A DNA stretch of 64,000 nucleotides, from NCBI GenBank assembly GCA_032433595.1, contig JASWJB010000089.1, forward strand, positions 62,001 through 126,000, written 5' to 3'. Below, in pieces: positions 1 through 10,942 of the stretch. Origin of the DNA: Conoideocrella luteorostrata (taxonomy: Eukaryota > Ascomycota > Sordariomycetes > Hypocreales > Clavicipitaceae). The notes beneath the pieces are model-generated. The model saw only the letters and a program-made list of their open reading frames with translations, was not told the origin of the DNA and searched no databases. Position 1 is the stretch's first letter. Every line of letters begins with the position of its first letter. Position numbers and translations under genes: made by a program.

Positions 1-915
1 AAACACGAGCATCAGTGGCTACTCGTACATGATGTCATCGTCCAAATCGACAACTGGAGATTCTTCTCTACTATGGTCCCATGCACTCAGCAACTAGCTA
101 TCGATCAGATGCTTGATAGGCTCATTATCCGCCTTCTAGGCGATGAGAGAGTTGATGTGGAAGCAACTGACTCCGATGGGAGGGCTCTCCTTCATCATGC
201 ATCCGCCGTCGGATCTCCGAATTTGGTGACAACGCTAGTCGATAAGGGCCTCAATGTCTCTGCTTTGGATAACAAAAACAACACGCCATTGCATCTTGCA
301 TTCACAGGCCCCCAATGGGGCGAGAGCTCGGATGACGGTGCTGGTAAGCAACGTACTATGCTTTACGACAGAGAACGCAAAGAATATGCCCAGCCCAACC
401 CTCCGCAGATGCTCAGCGAGACGAAGAACGGATTACGCAAGTCCTTTCGGAGGAGATGCCTTGAAGGGCGGGAAAATGATAACGAGGATGATAGCGAGGA
501 CGACAGCGAAGACGTTAATGAAGAGTCTGTTTTAAGTGGACAGCAGTCGCCTTGGGTCACAGGGGACATTATGCATCTGCTGGTTTCCCAAGGCGCTGAC
601 ATCAACGCCACCAACTCCGCAGGCGACACGCCGCTGCACTTGGCGATTGAATGCCGCGCGCCCAAGGCCACATCATGGCTACTATCTAACGGCGCCCAGG
701 TGAACGCTAATAATGCGAAGCAGGAAACGGCTCTGCATTCTGCTGTTGATACCGGAAGTGCCAGTACCATAGAGGAGATCCTCAATTACAACCCAGACCT
801 AAGTCGGCTTAATTGCAACGGGGAGACAGCATTCCAGGTCCTGAGAAGGCGACCAACAATTGACTACAGCATAGCGGGGCGACTACGAGACGAGCACGAA
901 AATGTAGACCTCTAG
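1..915 (+). CDS. Ankyrin-repeat protein, 3' part
   Basis: The reading frame is open from base 1, so this is the C-terminal part of a gene that begins outside the window; the first in-window ATG is at 73. At least four ankyrin-type repeats are visible, with the typical TPLHLA helix starts (around residues 75 and 190 counted from the ATG at 73) and the DINATNSAGDTPLHLA and VNANNAKQETALH blocks. A very acidic insert of Asp, Glu and Ser (residues about 135-155) separates two groups of repeats. Ankyrin repeats bind other proteins; fungal versions are often the C-terminal sensor half of large NLR-like or HET-type proteins, but no N-terminal domain can be seen here, so the role is unknown. Stop TAG at 913-915. 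Two related small genes follow on the same strand. Confidence 0.8.
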   Translation, partial: KHEHQWLLVHDVIVQIDNWRFFSTMVPCTQQLAIDQMLDRLIIRLLGDERVDVEATDSDGRALLHHASAVGSPNLVTTLVDKGLNVSALDNKNNTPLHLAFTGPQWGESSDDGAGKQRTMLYDRERKEYAQPNPPQMLSETKNGLRKSFRRRCLEGRENDNEDDSEDDSEDVNEESVLSGQQSPWVTGDIMHLLVSQGADINATNSAGDTPLHLAIECRAPKATSWLLSNGAQVNANNAKQETALHSAVDTGSASTIEEILNYNPDLSRLNCNGETAFQVLRRRPTIDYSIAGRLRDEHENVDL

Positions 916-1491
916 GTCTAGGACGGCAAGGGCAAGGTTGTGACTCGGTACATAGGGATGTAAACGAGGGAGTTTAAGAGGGTCTGTTGGAGAGGCATTA
1001 CACATTTATTATTGCTTTTACAGAAAATTTATCGTCCCTCATGGACTTATCTTATGATGAAAAACACATTTAAGGCCAGCTATACCCCCCTGGTGAACAT
1101 CGGCAAGCAATATCAGGTTGCATTAACCTGCGGACTTGCGGATGTGTGTTGTGCGTCAGCGTGCGGCGTGTGGCGTGTGGGCTGTGGCGTGGCGTATGGA
1201 TGATTTCGGGCTCGCAGCATTGGACAAATTTAGGATGGGAGGGCCTCAGGGGAGCCGCAGGACTTACCCCACACCACACGAGAGGTTTGAACGGTTTGGT
1301 GACACCGACTCCGGCCAATGTACTAAAATATAACTTAAATAGCAAATCCAGATATTCCCTTCTCTTCACACTTTCCTTTCATAACACAATCAGCTCGCTC
1401 TGGTCCCTTTCTCTCCCTTACTTCTGCCAATACTACCCACATATATCATTGTTCAATCCGTCTACTTACAGGCCGCTGTCCCTGCCAAAAG
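916..1491. other. Intergenic, ankyrin gene to small-protein gene
   Basis: No convincing coding region. A GT-rich stretch with repeats of GTGTGGCG type lies near 1140-1200. The last 120 bases before 1492 are pyrimidine-rich (TTCTC and CTCCCT runs), as expected for a fungal promoter and 5' leader. Confidence 0.6.
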
Positions 1492-1626
1492 ATGGCTCCA
1501 GAGCCCGCGGCTACCGACGCCACTCCCCCCGAGATCATCCCGGGTATCGTGGGTGTGCTCATAGGCCAACCTAATTTTATCCTCAGCGTCCGGAACTTAT
1601 TTGAGCGCTTTATAAGGCGAGAATGA
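1492..1626 (+). pseudogene. Truncated paralogue of the small protein at 2931
   Basis: A 44-codon ORF starting at ATG 1492 and ending at TGA 1624-1626. It shares the arrangement PE-II-x-GIVGVLI-x-x-PNF-LSV with the protein that starts at 2931, and the DNA is alike over the same stretch (GTGGGTGT, CCTAATTT, CTCAGCGTC). The shared block is a probable single hydrophobic helix. This copy stops right after the helix, whereas the downstream copy continues through an intron into a basic tail. It is either a degenerate duplicate or a genuine 44-residue micropeptide; no function is known for either copy. The region downstream to about 1890 is open in another frame but shows no recognisable continuation. 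Confidence 0.45.
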
Positions 1627-2930
1627 TAAGGTACCTCCAGCCAAGCAAAGTTCTAACCTTGATTTTTTCACTGGCGGTTGTGTTGATTGCAAAACGAACA
1701 ATCAATGCTGACCTGTTTAAGCCTCGCCCCTTTAACGGTGTAACCTCCACCTCAAGCGACCCGGTCCCATTCTGTACGCAGACGGGCCAAGCAACCAACC
1801 ACCCGTGGCTGATGACAGTGCCGATCCTCGAGGTTGCTGGTGCAATAGCCACTTTTATGAGACGAAATGGCACTAGGTGGTATTTATAAACATTTGCAAG
1901 ACCAAGGACGCGAAGGGAGTAATATACATTATATATTCTGTATAGATATGTGTGTCAATTCTGGCTGCAATCAATAGGCAATCGTTAACAGCTGCTCAAA
2001 AGTCAAAATTCATGCTACAGTTGCATGTCGCAGTCCACTGCCATTGGCGACAATGAATCGCTACTTAATTGAGAGCAAAGCAAGTGCTGCATGTGTACTC
2101 CGTACGGCGTACTCCGTACAGACTATCGTAACAGGGTGTGGCGCTGGATCTTCGGCAAGCAACACGCGGCTCGTAGGAGACCCTGCCCTACCTAAGCTGT
2201 TCACCTAACACGACTTACGGCATTGCTGGAGAGAGATCACCGATTGCAAATCCTCCAGTGAAGTCCTGCGGCTAATGACAGTGTGACTGCGGCCGCGAAT
2301 TTCCCGACCCGCACCGATATAGTACTAATACATGAACAATAAGCACGAGCTATCTGGGTACTTGCATTTTTTACTTGCATTTTTCGGTACACAGCCCACA
2401 ACAGAACGCACGGTCCATTGGACGGGAATGTTTTTTTTGTGGAGATGCCAGGCGACATATAATCCAACCCTTGAAATTATTAACGACCCGCGACAAGCAG
2501 GAGATAAGGAGCCAATTGAAAGTATTTATTTAAGACATTCCAAGGAGAGTGGGTCAAAAGCTACTAGAACCATTTGCCAGAATTTTGCAGGGCTTTCCCA
2601 TACTATTTTTCGTATTTTCTTAGCAAAAGTGGATAATACACGCTCTACCACAGCGCTTCTACGTACCAAGGTGGCGCACTGGTAGATGTTAAAGCAGGAC
2701 CTGATTCCCTGTCACGGGTGGTTAATAATTCAAGGGTCGGATTGTAATCATGAATTGACAGCCACACGACAATACTTTTCGATGCGATTTATTTAAGTAC
2801 TCCGTATACCCAAGTGATTCCTACCGTCAGGGTTTCCTTTCTTCTTCAGTCTTCATCTAAATTCACTATCCCCTCATACATTCTTCTCTTCTTTATCGTC
2901 TTATCGTCCGCTTTCCTCAGGCAAAAAACA
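1627..2930. other. Intergenic between the two related small genes
   Basis: No supported gene. It holds the closely spaced pair of GTACTCCGTAC motifs (2095-2119) and another motif copy at 2797. The final 80 bases are rich in TTCTTCT, like the leader of the upstream copy. Confidence 0.6.
2095..2119. repeat. Tandem pair of GTACTCCGTAC motifs
   Basis: Two perfect copies of the 11-mer GTACTCCGTAC (2095-2105 and 2109-2119) separated by GGC. The arms GTAC are self-complementary around TCC. The core 9-mer occurs 14 times in the window. Confidence 0.85.
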
Positions 2931-3289
2931 ATGGCCCTAGAACCGTCGCCCGAGACTATCGTGGCCATCGTGGGTGTCCTGATCAGCTTACCTAATTTCG
3001 TGCTCAGCGTCTGGGGGTTGTACGAGCTCATTGCAGGAAGAAGACGAGCGACACCCCGTGAGCCAAGGTTAGTCCAGACTTGTCTCAACTTTTTCCTTAC
3101 TCGTTGTGCAGGATTGCGAAAAAAATGTTGCTGATTATGGTGCCCGTTCGGTTTAGACCACGGTTCCCCAATAATGACTACGGCAGGGCACGTACGGAGC
3201 AAAATCAGAAGGTTGCGACAAGGCAAGCTGTGTCGGGTGCTGACGACACTGCCAACCACCAGATTGCTGGCCCAACGGAGACTGTGTAA
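2931..3289 (+). CDS. Small protein with one hydrophobic helix, unknown function
   Basis: Two exons, join(2931..3067,3112..3289), giving 104 residues. The 44-nt intron starts GTTAGT and ends GTGCAG; splicing joins AG to G to make an Arg codon and moves into the long downstream frame, which then runs to TAA at 3287-3289. The N-terminus holds a short lead (MALEPSPET), a hydrophobic stretch of about 22 residues (IVAIVGVLISLPNFVLSVWG) and then basic residues; the second exon adds another short hydrophobic patch (MLLIMVPV) and a polar tail. The helix block matches the ORF at 1492, so the locus is a tandem duplication next to an ankyrin-repeat gene. I do not recognise the family. It could be a membrane-anchored micropeptide, or the detached N-terminal module of an NLR-like protein; the latter is speculation. 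Confidence 0.55.
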
Positions 3290-6200
3290 GGGCCGCTGCG
3301 CTAGCGACCATGTCACACGAAAGCCAGCGATGGCGGGTTCGTTTGTTTGAGGGAAAAAAGAAGGTTTAGTTCTGGTACAGGAGCACTTGTCATGATATGT
3401 ACGAAGCCGGGGACATGAGGCGAGCGATATGGATATTATGTTATGCAATTTTGTCGTATTTACTTTAATAAATTTAAGTCATACTGAAGCAAGTATCAAT
3501 ATCAGTTGGATGGCTGCTCCAGTACGGAGTACAGCGAAGAGGTGAGCATGCAACAGATCCTGATTGAAGACGGAACTGCACCATGCAAGCCCGAAATCCA
3601 TGAAGAGCCGACCATCTCTTTATTAGCGACTGTAAGGCTTACCTCTCGTACCGTGACCCACAGACACTCATAGAGAGGGCTTTGGTGGCACTAACACACT
3701 AAAATACTACGTATCGTTCTGAAGGCAGAGCTGTTAGGGCTGTAGTACGTGCAATGTATTTTCTTGTAGCACGTTTGCTTGCGGGGTACAATACAACCCT
3801 TGAATCATTAACCACCCTGACCTGACAGGGGCTCGCAGCTGCGGGGTACATAGTATATATTAGCGGGCAGAATAAGTACCCTTTAATGCGCTCCTTATAA
3901 TTTGCTGCGACCCCCTGTCCGGCGCGAAAAGTGAGCCTTAAGGTCGCCAAAGAGATAGAACCGCCACCTTTTGTCGGCTCTACCTTGTAACGAACGCTAC
4001 TGGCGCAAGAAGCCGGTCGCTTAACTGCTTAATACCGTACGAATCAGACACTAGTTAACTAGTTACTCCGTAATCCACGATCCAAGATTTGAGCCGAGAT
4101 GTTACCGGCCGGGGCATTTTGTTGGAGACGACCTCCTACTCCGTAGATTCCGAAGGAGCTCACAGAATGTATCGAGGACTCGCTTTTGCCCGCTTTTGCT
4201 CGCTTTTGCTCCTGGTGACTTCTAGTGACCCGCGTAATCAGCCGAAACCTAGCAACCCAAAACGCCCTACAACTCGTTTCACGATATTATCGATGAATTC
4301 TAAGCTGCTAGAACACCATGATAACCCTCTGGAGCGGCTTGCGGAGTCCGGCCAAGTGGCTCAAATCACCACATTCGATGGAGAGGCCATAATTATTAGT
4401 GAGGCAGATAGCTTACGGCTGATACCACCGAAGTGACGATGCCCTCGATCGGCGGCCACGCAAATTGACCAATTGGGGGCTGCCTTGAGTGCGATGTAGC
4501 TCTTTTTCAAGAAGGGACTTGCAATAACTTTTATCACCATAGAAAATAAGCTGTAAATGAAGTACCTTTAATTTCCTTCACTCTATCGGTTGCCGGCCCC
4601 ACATAAGACGACCTCTTTTCCTCAAGCACTTCTCTACATTAGGGAACGGAAGCGTCGTAGCTGGCAATCTTACGGAATTTGCGGATTAGCTGCGTTGTGC
4701 TTGCCAAGGCAGGAAAAAGTGACGTCGAATATCTGGCGGTATGGCGGTGTTGGCTCTGGAGGCAGGTGCGTTACCACTGCCCTTCCGCTCTACTCCGTAT
4801 GGTTTTTCCATTTCTGTTCCGTGCCACACCGAAAGCACTTCCCCTTTCCCGCATTCGACTCCAGCTCCGCGGCTCGGCATACCACCACCACCCATGGTAC
4901 GCCTAATTTTTTTGTGACTGGACCGTATGTGTGTATTTGAAGTATTCTTGTTCACTTTTTTCCAGCTGCCATCACCCGTTGATATTGTATTTGGGCCTCC
5001 TCTACATTGGCTCGACGGAGTACTACCTACGTCGTCATTTGTCGCATGTGCATAGTTGCGCAAGCGACGGACAAACCAGACCAGACGGTATCAGACAAAA
5101 GCGCCGGAATCGAAGTCTGAATCGACATTTTATAGTTATTCACCGCGTGGCAGCTCGGCATCTCCGGCCGCTTTGGGACACCCGGAGAAGTAAGGTCCAC
5201 AGTAGAGGGGCACTACTGGGGCGCTAGTCTAGGGGAACCTTCGAAGATGGAGTCAATTGGGCGCGTTCTGGCTCAGTCTCGTCTGGTCTGCGCCCGACAG
5301 GTCGTGGACAAGTCAGCCGCAGGCCCTTGGAATTGATGACCGTGGCACTTCAATTGTACATAGTGCTTTGTACATCATCCACCACTCAAGCCTACCATCT
5401 TACAGATCAGTCTTGCAGAAAGCCCGCTCATCCTACTTAATACGAAAAACCCGGCAATTAAACTTGCCTGCGACACACTCGCATCCCAGAGTTTCATGTT
5501 TGGACAAGATACTGGACCCCTCCACAATCTTGGTTGACTTTCACACCGCGACGAAGACGAGCATGGTGTTGTAGATGGCTTTTGTTTATGGCGACTTATC
5601 GCGGCGACTATCACGGCGACAAAACCACACCATGACAGACACAAATTTTGCCCCATCTACTCCACAGGTTTCCACGCGGCGATAGTACCGACAGCGCAGA
5701 TGAATCGCGCCAGATGACGTCAACAGGTACGCAGGGCTGTATGGGCACATGCCCATACCTGGTGCAAGCCGTGTGGATACGGCCACAATCACATATGTAA
5801 CCTCAGTGTATCCGCGCCGGGCCGGTCCCTCATAATGCCAGCGCTCCTTCCAGGGTCAAGGCTTTTCGATACTCTAGTCGCCTTTGCATTTGCGGACGCA
5901 GACTACGCGGACCCTGCCGGATGATACGACACTAGTCGGATCCGGGAGTGGTCTCTTGCTGTCTCGAGTATGCGACAAATAATACATTAGTGATTGAAGC
6001 GGCGGGTTGCACGCTCAGAAGGCTGGCCGACTGGCGTCGAGTCGCGTCAACGGGTGCTGCAACAATCGCTGTTGCTAAAGGGCGTTAGGGGTCTCTTTTT
6101 ATTCCAAGCGCTCTCTGTGTCATATCTAGTCCCTGCCCCGAAGCTGGATGGCCAAGCTATTGAAACGGGCCCTGTTCATCGCGCCGAGAGTGGAGCCAAG

Positions 6201-6876
6201 GATCTTGAGATCAAGTCCGGCGCGCTGTGGAGATTGAAGCAGAAGTAGTATAGCTGAGTAGTGCGCGAGCGGGACGTAAAATAATAGCTTTCCCCGCATA
6301 TTACAGGGCTAGCAGGGCTAGTGTTTTGAAACAAATTCCGTTGGCAAAGCGTCGACGATGTCGAGACTGTGCAATAAGGTCAATGGAATTCATATTAAGA
6401 TGACCCATGGTGTTGGAACAATCTACCACTTGACTATGAAGCAAAAGTGTAGGCCTACAAATTCGCTCCAGTGGCTGTAAGTAGGGCTTATATTCTACGC
6501 AACACATGGATTATGCCTAAGGTGCTACTAGAACATTCTATTTACAAGAAACTAATCACTCTATATAGGACTCTTCATGCAGCCGATGGCTCGCCAGCCA
6601 ACGCCGATCATTTATTTAAATTTTCCTACAGAGGCATCAAGATTGATACAGACCGCCGAAGCGTCTCCAATGGCTGATTATAAGCTTCAGTCGCCTCTTT
6701 AACGTCCTAAACGGGCTTGGGAGAAAGATGCCAGGACCTGAACAAGGTGAACGTTACACCGGGTTTGAGACACTCTCGCTGTCGACGCCGCTCGTACAAA
6801 ACCGAAAAGGGAAAATTACCCGGCCATGCTTATTGTAATGTGAACGCAATGACAGGTTTTAAATGTCTTTGAAGAG
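3290..6876. other. Long intergenic region (3.6 kb)
   Basis: No convincing gene. It holds motif copies at 3522, 4063, 4136 and 4790. A 115-codon ORF (4089-4436) has a C-terminal stretch resembling antitoxin-type sequences only weakly, and contains a perfect triple 10-mer. Other ORFs up to 105 codons show no recognisable domain and overlap on both strands. Confidence 0.5.
4181..4210. repeat. Three tandem 10-mers CGCTTTTGCY
   Basis: CGCTTTTGCC followed by two copies of CGCTTTTGCT, with no gap between copies. Confidence 0.9.
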
Positions 6877-8513
6877 TCACTTGAACTTATTCGAAGCGTC
6901 ACGGTCTTCTGACGCCACCTTGGCTATCATAGTCGCCGCTGTCTTGCTGCCTCCATATCGTCTGGCTACCTCTCCAAGCGCCGCCGCCTTCTTTTGTATA
7001 AGCAGACTTTTTGTCCCGGTGAGTATTTCCATAAAACCTTGAGATAGAGTTTCCGCATCCCAGAGTGGCGCTATATTCTGGCCAGGCCATATGCCAATGC
7101 CTAGGTGCTCAGCCATTTGCGCGCAATCGTACGTGTCTGCCCACAGCGGAAGGATGACCTGAGGTAGTCCAGCACTGCAGCCAGTTATTATCGCTTTGGT
7201 CAGAAAACTCAACCAGGAAAAACTCACAGAATCGCTTCTAAATAACTGTTGGCGCCTCCGTGATGAACAGAGACGCATATATCTCCAGTTAAGAGGAGCG
7301 ATGCTGGATCAGTTTTCAGCCAATCGACAATTCGAAGTCGATCCTGCTCAATATACTGCGTCGCAACTTTTGAGATAATACTAAATTCGTCCAGTTTAAC
7401 AAGCTTCCAGAGAACTTGAATGTCGGTTTTCTGCAGGACAGTAACAATAGCTTGAAGCATGATGTGTGCCCTTTGTCTATTATATTTTGTAACGCTGCCG
7501 AGGTTGATTAGCATCGTGCGTCCTTTGCTTACCCAAGTTGCAAGCTCTGCGTCCTGCGATGAGGCAGGTGCCACATCTATAACCATCGGTCCGCAGCATA
7601 CGACATGCGGTGGGATAACATCGAGTGGAAATCCTGATTCGGGAATGGCCATGCTCAATATCGGTATAGATGTATCGCCGGATCTTAGAGGATGAAGTGG
7701 GGACTTGATACCCTTTGTCGATAAATAAGCTCGCTTTGCCCTTAGACTGGGTGACGTAACGAGGTCGAAGAGCAGCCGAAGTTGTGAGTATACATTTGAT
7801 GGGATCAGCTTCCACGGAAGTGGGAACGGGCTCCCCGACGCAAAACTAAATAGCGGTGCAGCATGTTAAATTTTAAACCCCTGAAGTTGCAGCGATAGAT
7901 TGAACACTTACGCAGGATATTTCCAAAGTGCTGCGCCTCTCGGTTGTACATCCGACAAAACGCCATGCAAAGCATTAGGATTAAGAACAATACGCCGCCG
8001 ATTCATATTCCTGGCCGCGTCCAAAGCCGGGTGAAACAGCGGGTCAAGAATAACAACAGCAGGATCTACTTCTTCAATGATGGTGCAAAGTTGCGAAAAC
8101 ATGTTCCAGTGAGATGCTGCATCCCACGGGACCAATAGTAAACCCAAATCTTGAACGAGGCTCCTGATTGCCGAGTGACCTGGGGGGCCCCAGGCAAGCG
8201 AGACATCCGGAGGCCCATCGCTAACTGCCTTACTGCTGGTTGCATTGGTTAAGACTTGACTAACGGAAGTTTTGTAGTCGTCGCCCGTAATCTCGTGGAA
8301 GTGAATCATTTGGCATTCTGGATTTTTTGCCCGTGCGTATGCGGTAATGCGTGATGTGGCCGCTATCAGCTTCGGGAATGAGCTGTAGTGGACTTCAACT
8401 TCTGGATGGTTCTCGAGGAGAGAGGAGCAAGTCGCGACATGGGCGTTGGACAGCCCATTTGCGCTGTCAGTGATGAAAAGAACGACGTTCCTCTTACCGT
8501 GCTTGAAAGACAT
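6877..8513 (-). CDS. UDP-glycosyltransferase (GT1 family)
   Basis: Three exons, complement(join(6877..7174,7228..7845,7912..8513)), 505 residues. Introns are 66 nt (GTAAGT...TTTAG) and 53 nt (GTGAGT...CTGCAG), and both junctions keep frame. The fold is two-domain GT-B: the N-terminal half (from MSFKHGKRNVVLFITDSANG) would bind the acceptor and the C-terminal half holds the nucleotide-sugar site. The GT1 signature SVHHGGANSYLEAI sits near residues 394-407, followed by AGLPQVILPLWADTYDC, as in UDP-glucosyltransferases. These enzymes move a sugar from UDP-sugar to small hydrophobic acceptors such as secondary metabolites, sterols or xenobiotics. There is no signal peptide, so it is probably cytosolic. 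No biosynthetic genes lie next to it, so the acceptor cannot be inferred. Length is normal for the family. Confidence 0.88.
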
Positions 8514-10585
8514 GGCTTAGCATTAATGCACTAGTAAAGTCTTTGAATGGATGCTCTGTAATGTGCACGGCATGTACATTGCATAGAAGACAATATGATG
8601 ACTTTGCATTCAAGAATCTACAAATATTAGACGGGAAAGGGGGGAGGAGTCAAGGAAGAGGTATTTGTGCTGCTAAAAGGCGTTGTGTACTACCGGATAG
8701 TTTAATTAACTATTTACGAGAAGCTTGGAGCCCGCCAACGGCGATGAGAATCATAATGATGAAGCTTCGGACCGCACGGCACCGCCTGGGAGACTGGATC
8801 CATAAAATTTCCCCAGCGCTTTGTATTATCAGACGGAACAAAACAAGTTGACATGTGACAGCAAAATCACCAAAGAACCTGCCTAATTAGTAAGCTGGTG
8901 TGGCCTGACGCCCCAAGCGGCCACCCCCGTTATCTCGTATCCACGATTGTTTCCTGAAGCAGCAGGCGCAGCGAGCAACACCTAATTACACTACTCCGTA
9001 CTCAGGCAGTATCTACCGTAATGGGGTCAATCCCAGCTTCTGACCTAATCACCACCGCGGAACCACCCTTGTTCAAATCGCTCCCGTCACGGGCCCTGTT
9101 GCCGGCTAATATCCCCTGCACTCCGCGGCAAGCAGAGAACTGTCGGATAGCTCGGCTGTGTGTGTGAGTGTATGTGGATTACTCCGCATACGGTCAGTGC
9201 AATAAGGATTACGAGGTCTCTGGGCACAGGTCAGGAATCCGAGACCAGGGCGTCTCGGAGTGTAGCGAGGAATTCTTCTTTCATTCTCGCCGAAACATAG
9301 ATCTCTCCATCAATGCACAAGAAATCGAATCTCTCCGGTTGATTCCGATAACAACCAGACAAAGGCAATTGCCCTCACCATTGTTGAAGCTCAGGACCTC
9401 TTCTACAACCGATACAATAATCTACACTTATTTCCATATTAGTACATGCGGATTTACTCTATACTTTTATCCGCGAGATTCAGTTTCATAAGTATCTTGC
9501 TCAATATTATCAGTCGCACAAATCTTGAGATTTTGACAGTGACGAACACGTAAAGAGAATGACAAATGCGTCCGACCTGGGCTGATTAGAGGTATGCTAA
9601 GCCTATGCGGCCGCTGCTGTCCTCTATATAGCGTTGTGCCGCGTGATTCTTCCGCTAGGTCACAGGCGTCTCACTAATAAGTTAATACAAATTGGAACAC
9701 TTGATATATAGCCACCAAGAAGAAGAGGACAGCTACTGAAAGATATATTGCAAAAAATTACAAGTAATACATGGTACCACCATCTCCGACGGTTCCGCCA
9801 GGCGAGGTCGACGAAGATAGGGTCAGGAGGGCAGTATAACAATGGAAGGAAAAACTTGAGAACTTGGAGAGTGTCACGACTGGGGCTCTGATATAACAGA
9901 GTGAAGGACAAAACTTCTTATATATTTTGTTGCTTGGTAGTGACGAGGTAGCACCCCATTATCGACGTCTTAATCTCTGACCCTTACTATAGATTTGGTC
10001 CTCCTCCTCTACTTATGGTCGCTACTAAACCCGCAGTGACGAATGTGCTAGCTGCATGTTACTCTCCCCCGATGGCCATGGGTGCATTGCTAGTTCTACA
10101 GCTCGGCGCCCGTCATCGAGAGTGGTGGTCTCTGAGAGAGAGCGTGTGATGAACACCTCGGCTCTGGTGGGTCCTGGCTCTGTAGAGGTGCAAATACGCG
10201 CTCCCCGCGGCGTGTGCTTACTTAGCCAACCCCACCGGCACCTAACGCGAGGGCAACCGGAGGGTTCTATGCTCGTTAGTTATCTAACTGCCCTTTCAGG
10301 AATGTGTTTGTCTGTTTCTGGTACCATGTCACATGTGCCACGCTCAGCCATGTCTTATTAAGCTGCATGTGCAGAGACTGAGCATCTGTTTTCTATGCAT
10401 CTCTCTTTTTCAACTGGCCTTGTGGCTTAAACGGCCCAGCTCTATTGCTGGAAAATAATAACGGTAAGAGTGAACAAACAAATAAAAGAGGGACTGCCCC
10501 CGCCGCCTTGCGATAACGCTTTGATTTTCCCGGCGCAATCATAAGTAACTTGCGTCAAATACCGAACGTCTTTCATACCACTTTC
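8514..10585. other. Intergenic region, 2.1 kb
   Basis: No supported gene. A motif copy CTACTCCGTAC lies at 8991-9001. The stretch 9771-9896 reads like a broken exon: ATG at 9771, an in-frame TAA after 22 codons, then a protein-like charged stretch to a second stop. Confidence 0.5.
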
Positions 10586-10942
10586 ATGATGAAGCTTGTG
10601 GCTGTCGCCGCTATCATGGCTGCCGCCGTTGCCGCCCAGTGGGCTGATATAGGCGTGGTTCAGCAACGTCTAGAATGCGTGGGAGGCTGCACTGACAAAG
10701 CTTTGGGGAAAGCTGGCTGTAGCAAACTCGATCACCTGGACCAAAAGTGTCTCTGCAATCACTTTGATGAAGTAGCGAGGAGCTCCTCGCCGTGCATCGA
10801 AGCTTGTGGCATGGATCCCAACGGTAAGCTACCTCTGCACTTATAATATAGACGACCGTTGGTTGTGAGAATATATATACAATATTAACTCTCAATAGCT
10901 TGGTATCAGGTAATAAAGCAAGGCTGCTCTTCTAATAACTAG
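10586..10942 (+). CDS. Small secreted CFEM-domain protein
   Basis: Two exons, join(10586..10823,10899..10942), 93 residues. ATG 10586 or 10589 starts a clear signal peptide (MMKLVAVAAIMAAAVAAQ). The mature part has the eight-cysteine CFEM pattern: C-x3-C, C before SKLDH, C-L-C, C-x3-C in exon 1, and the eighth cysteine (QGCSS) only after the 75-nt intron (GTAAGC...CAATAG). Recovery of that last cysteine in frame supports the intron. CFEM proteins are secreted or GPI-anchored and bind haem, act in adhesion, or serve as effectors. No GPI signal is visible after the domain, so a freely secreted form is likely. It is compact, close to the minimum for the family. Confidence 0.82.
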
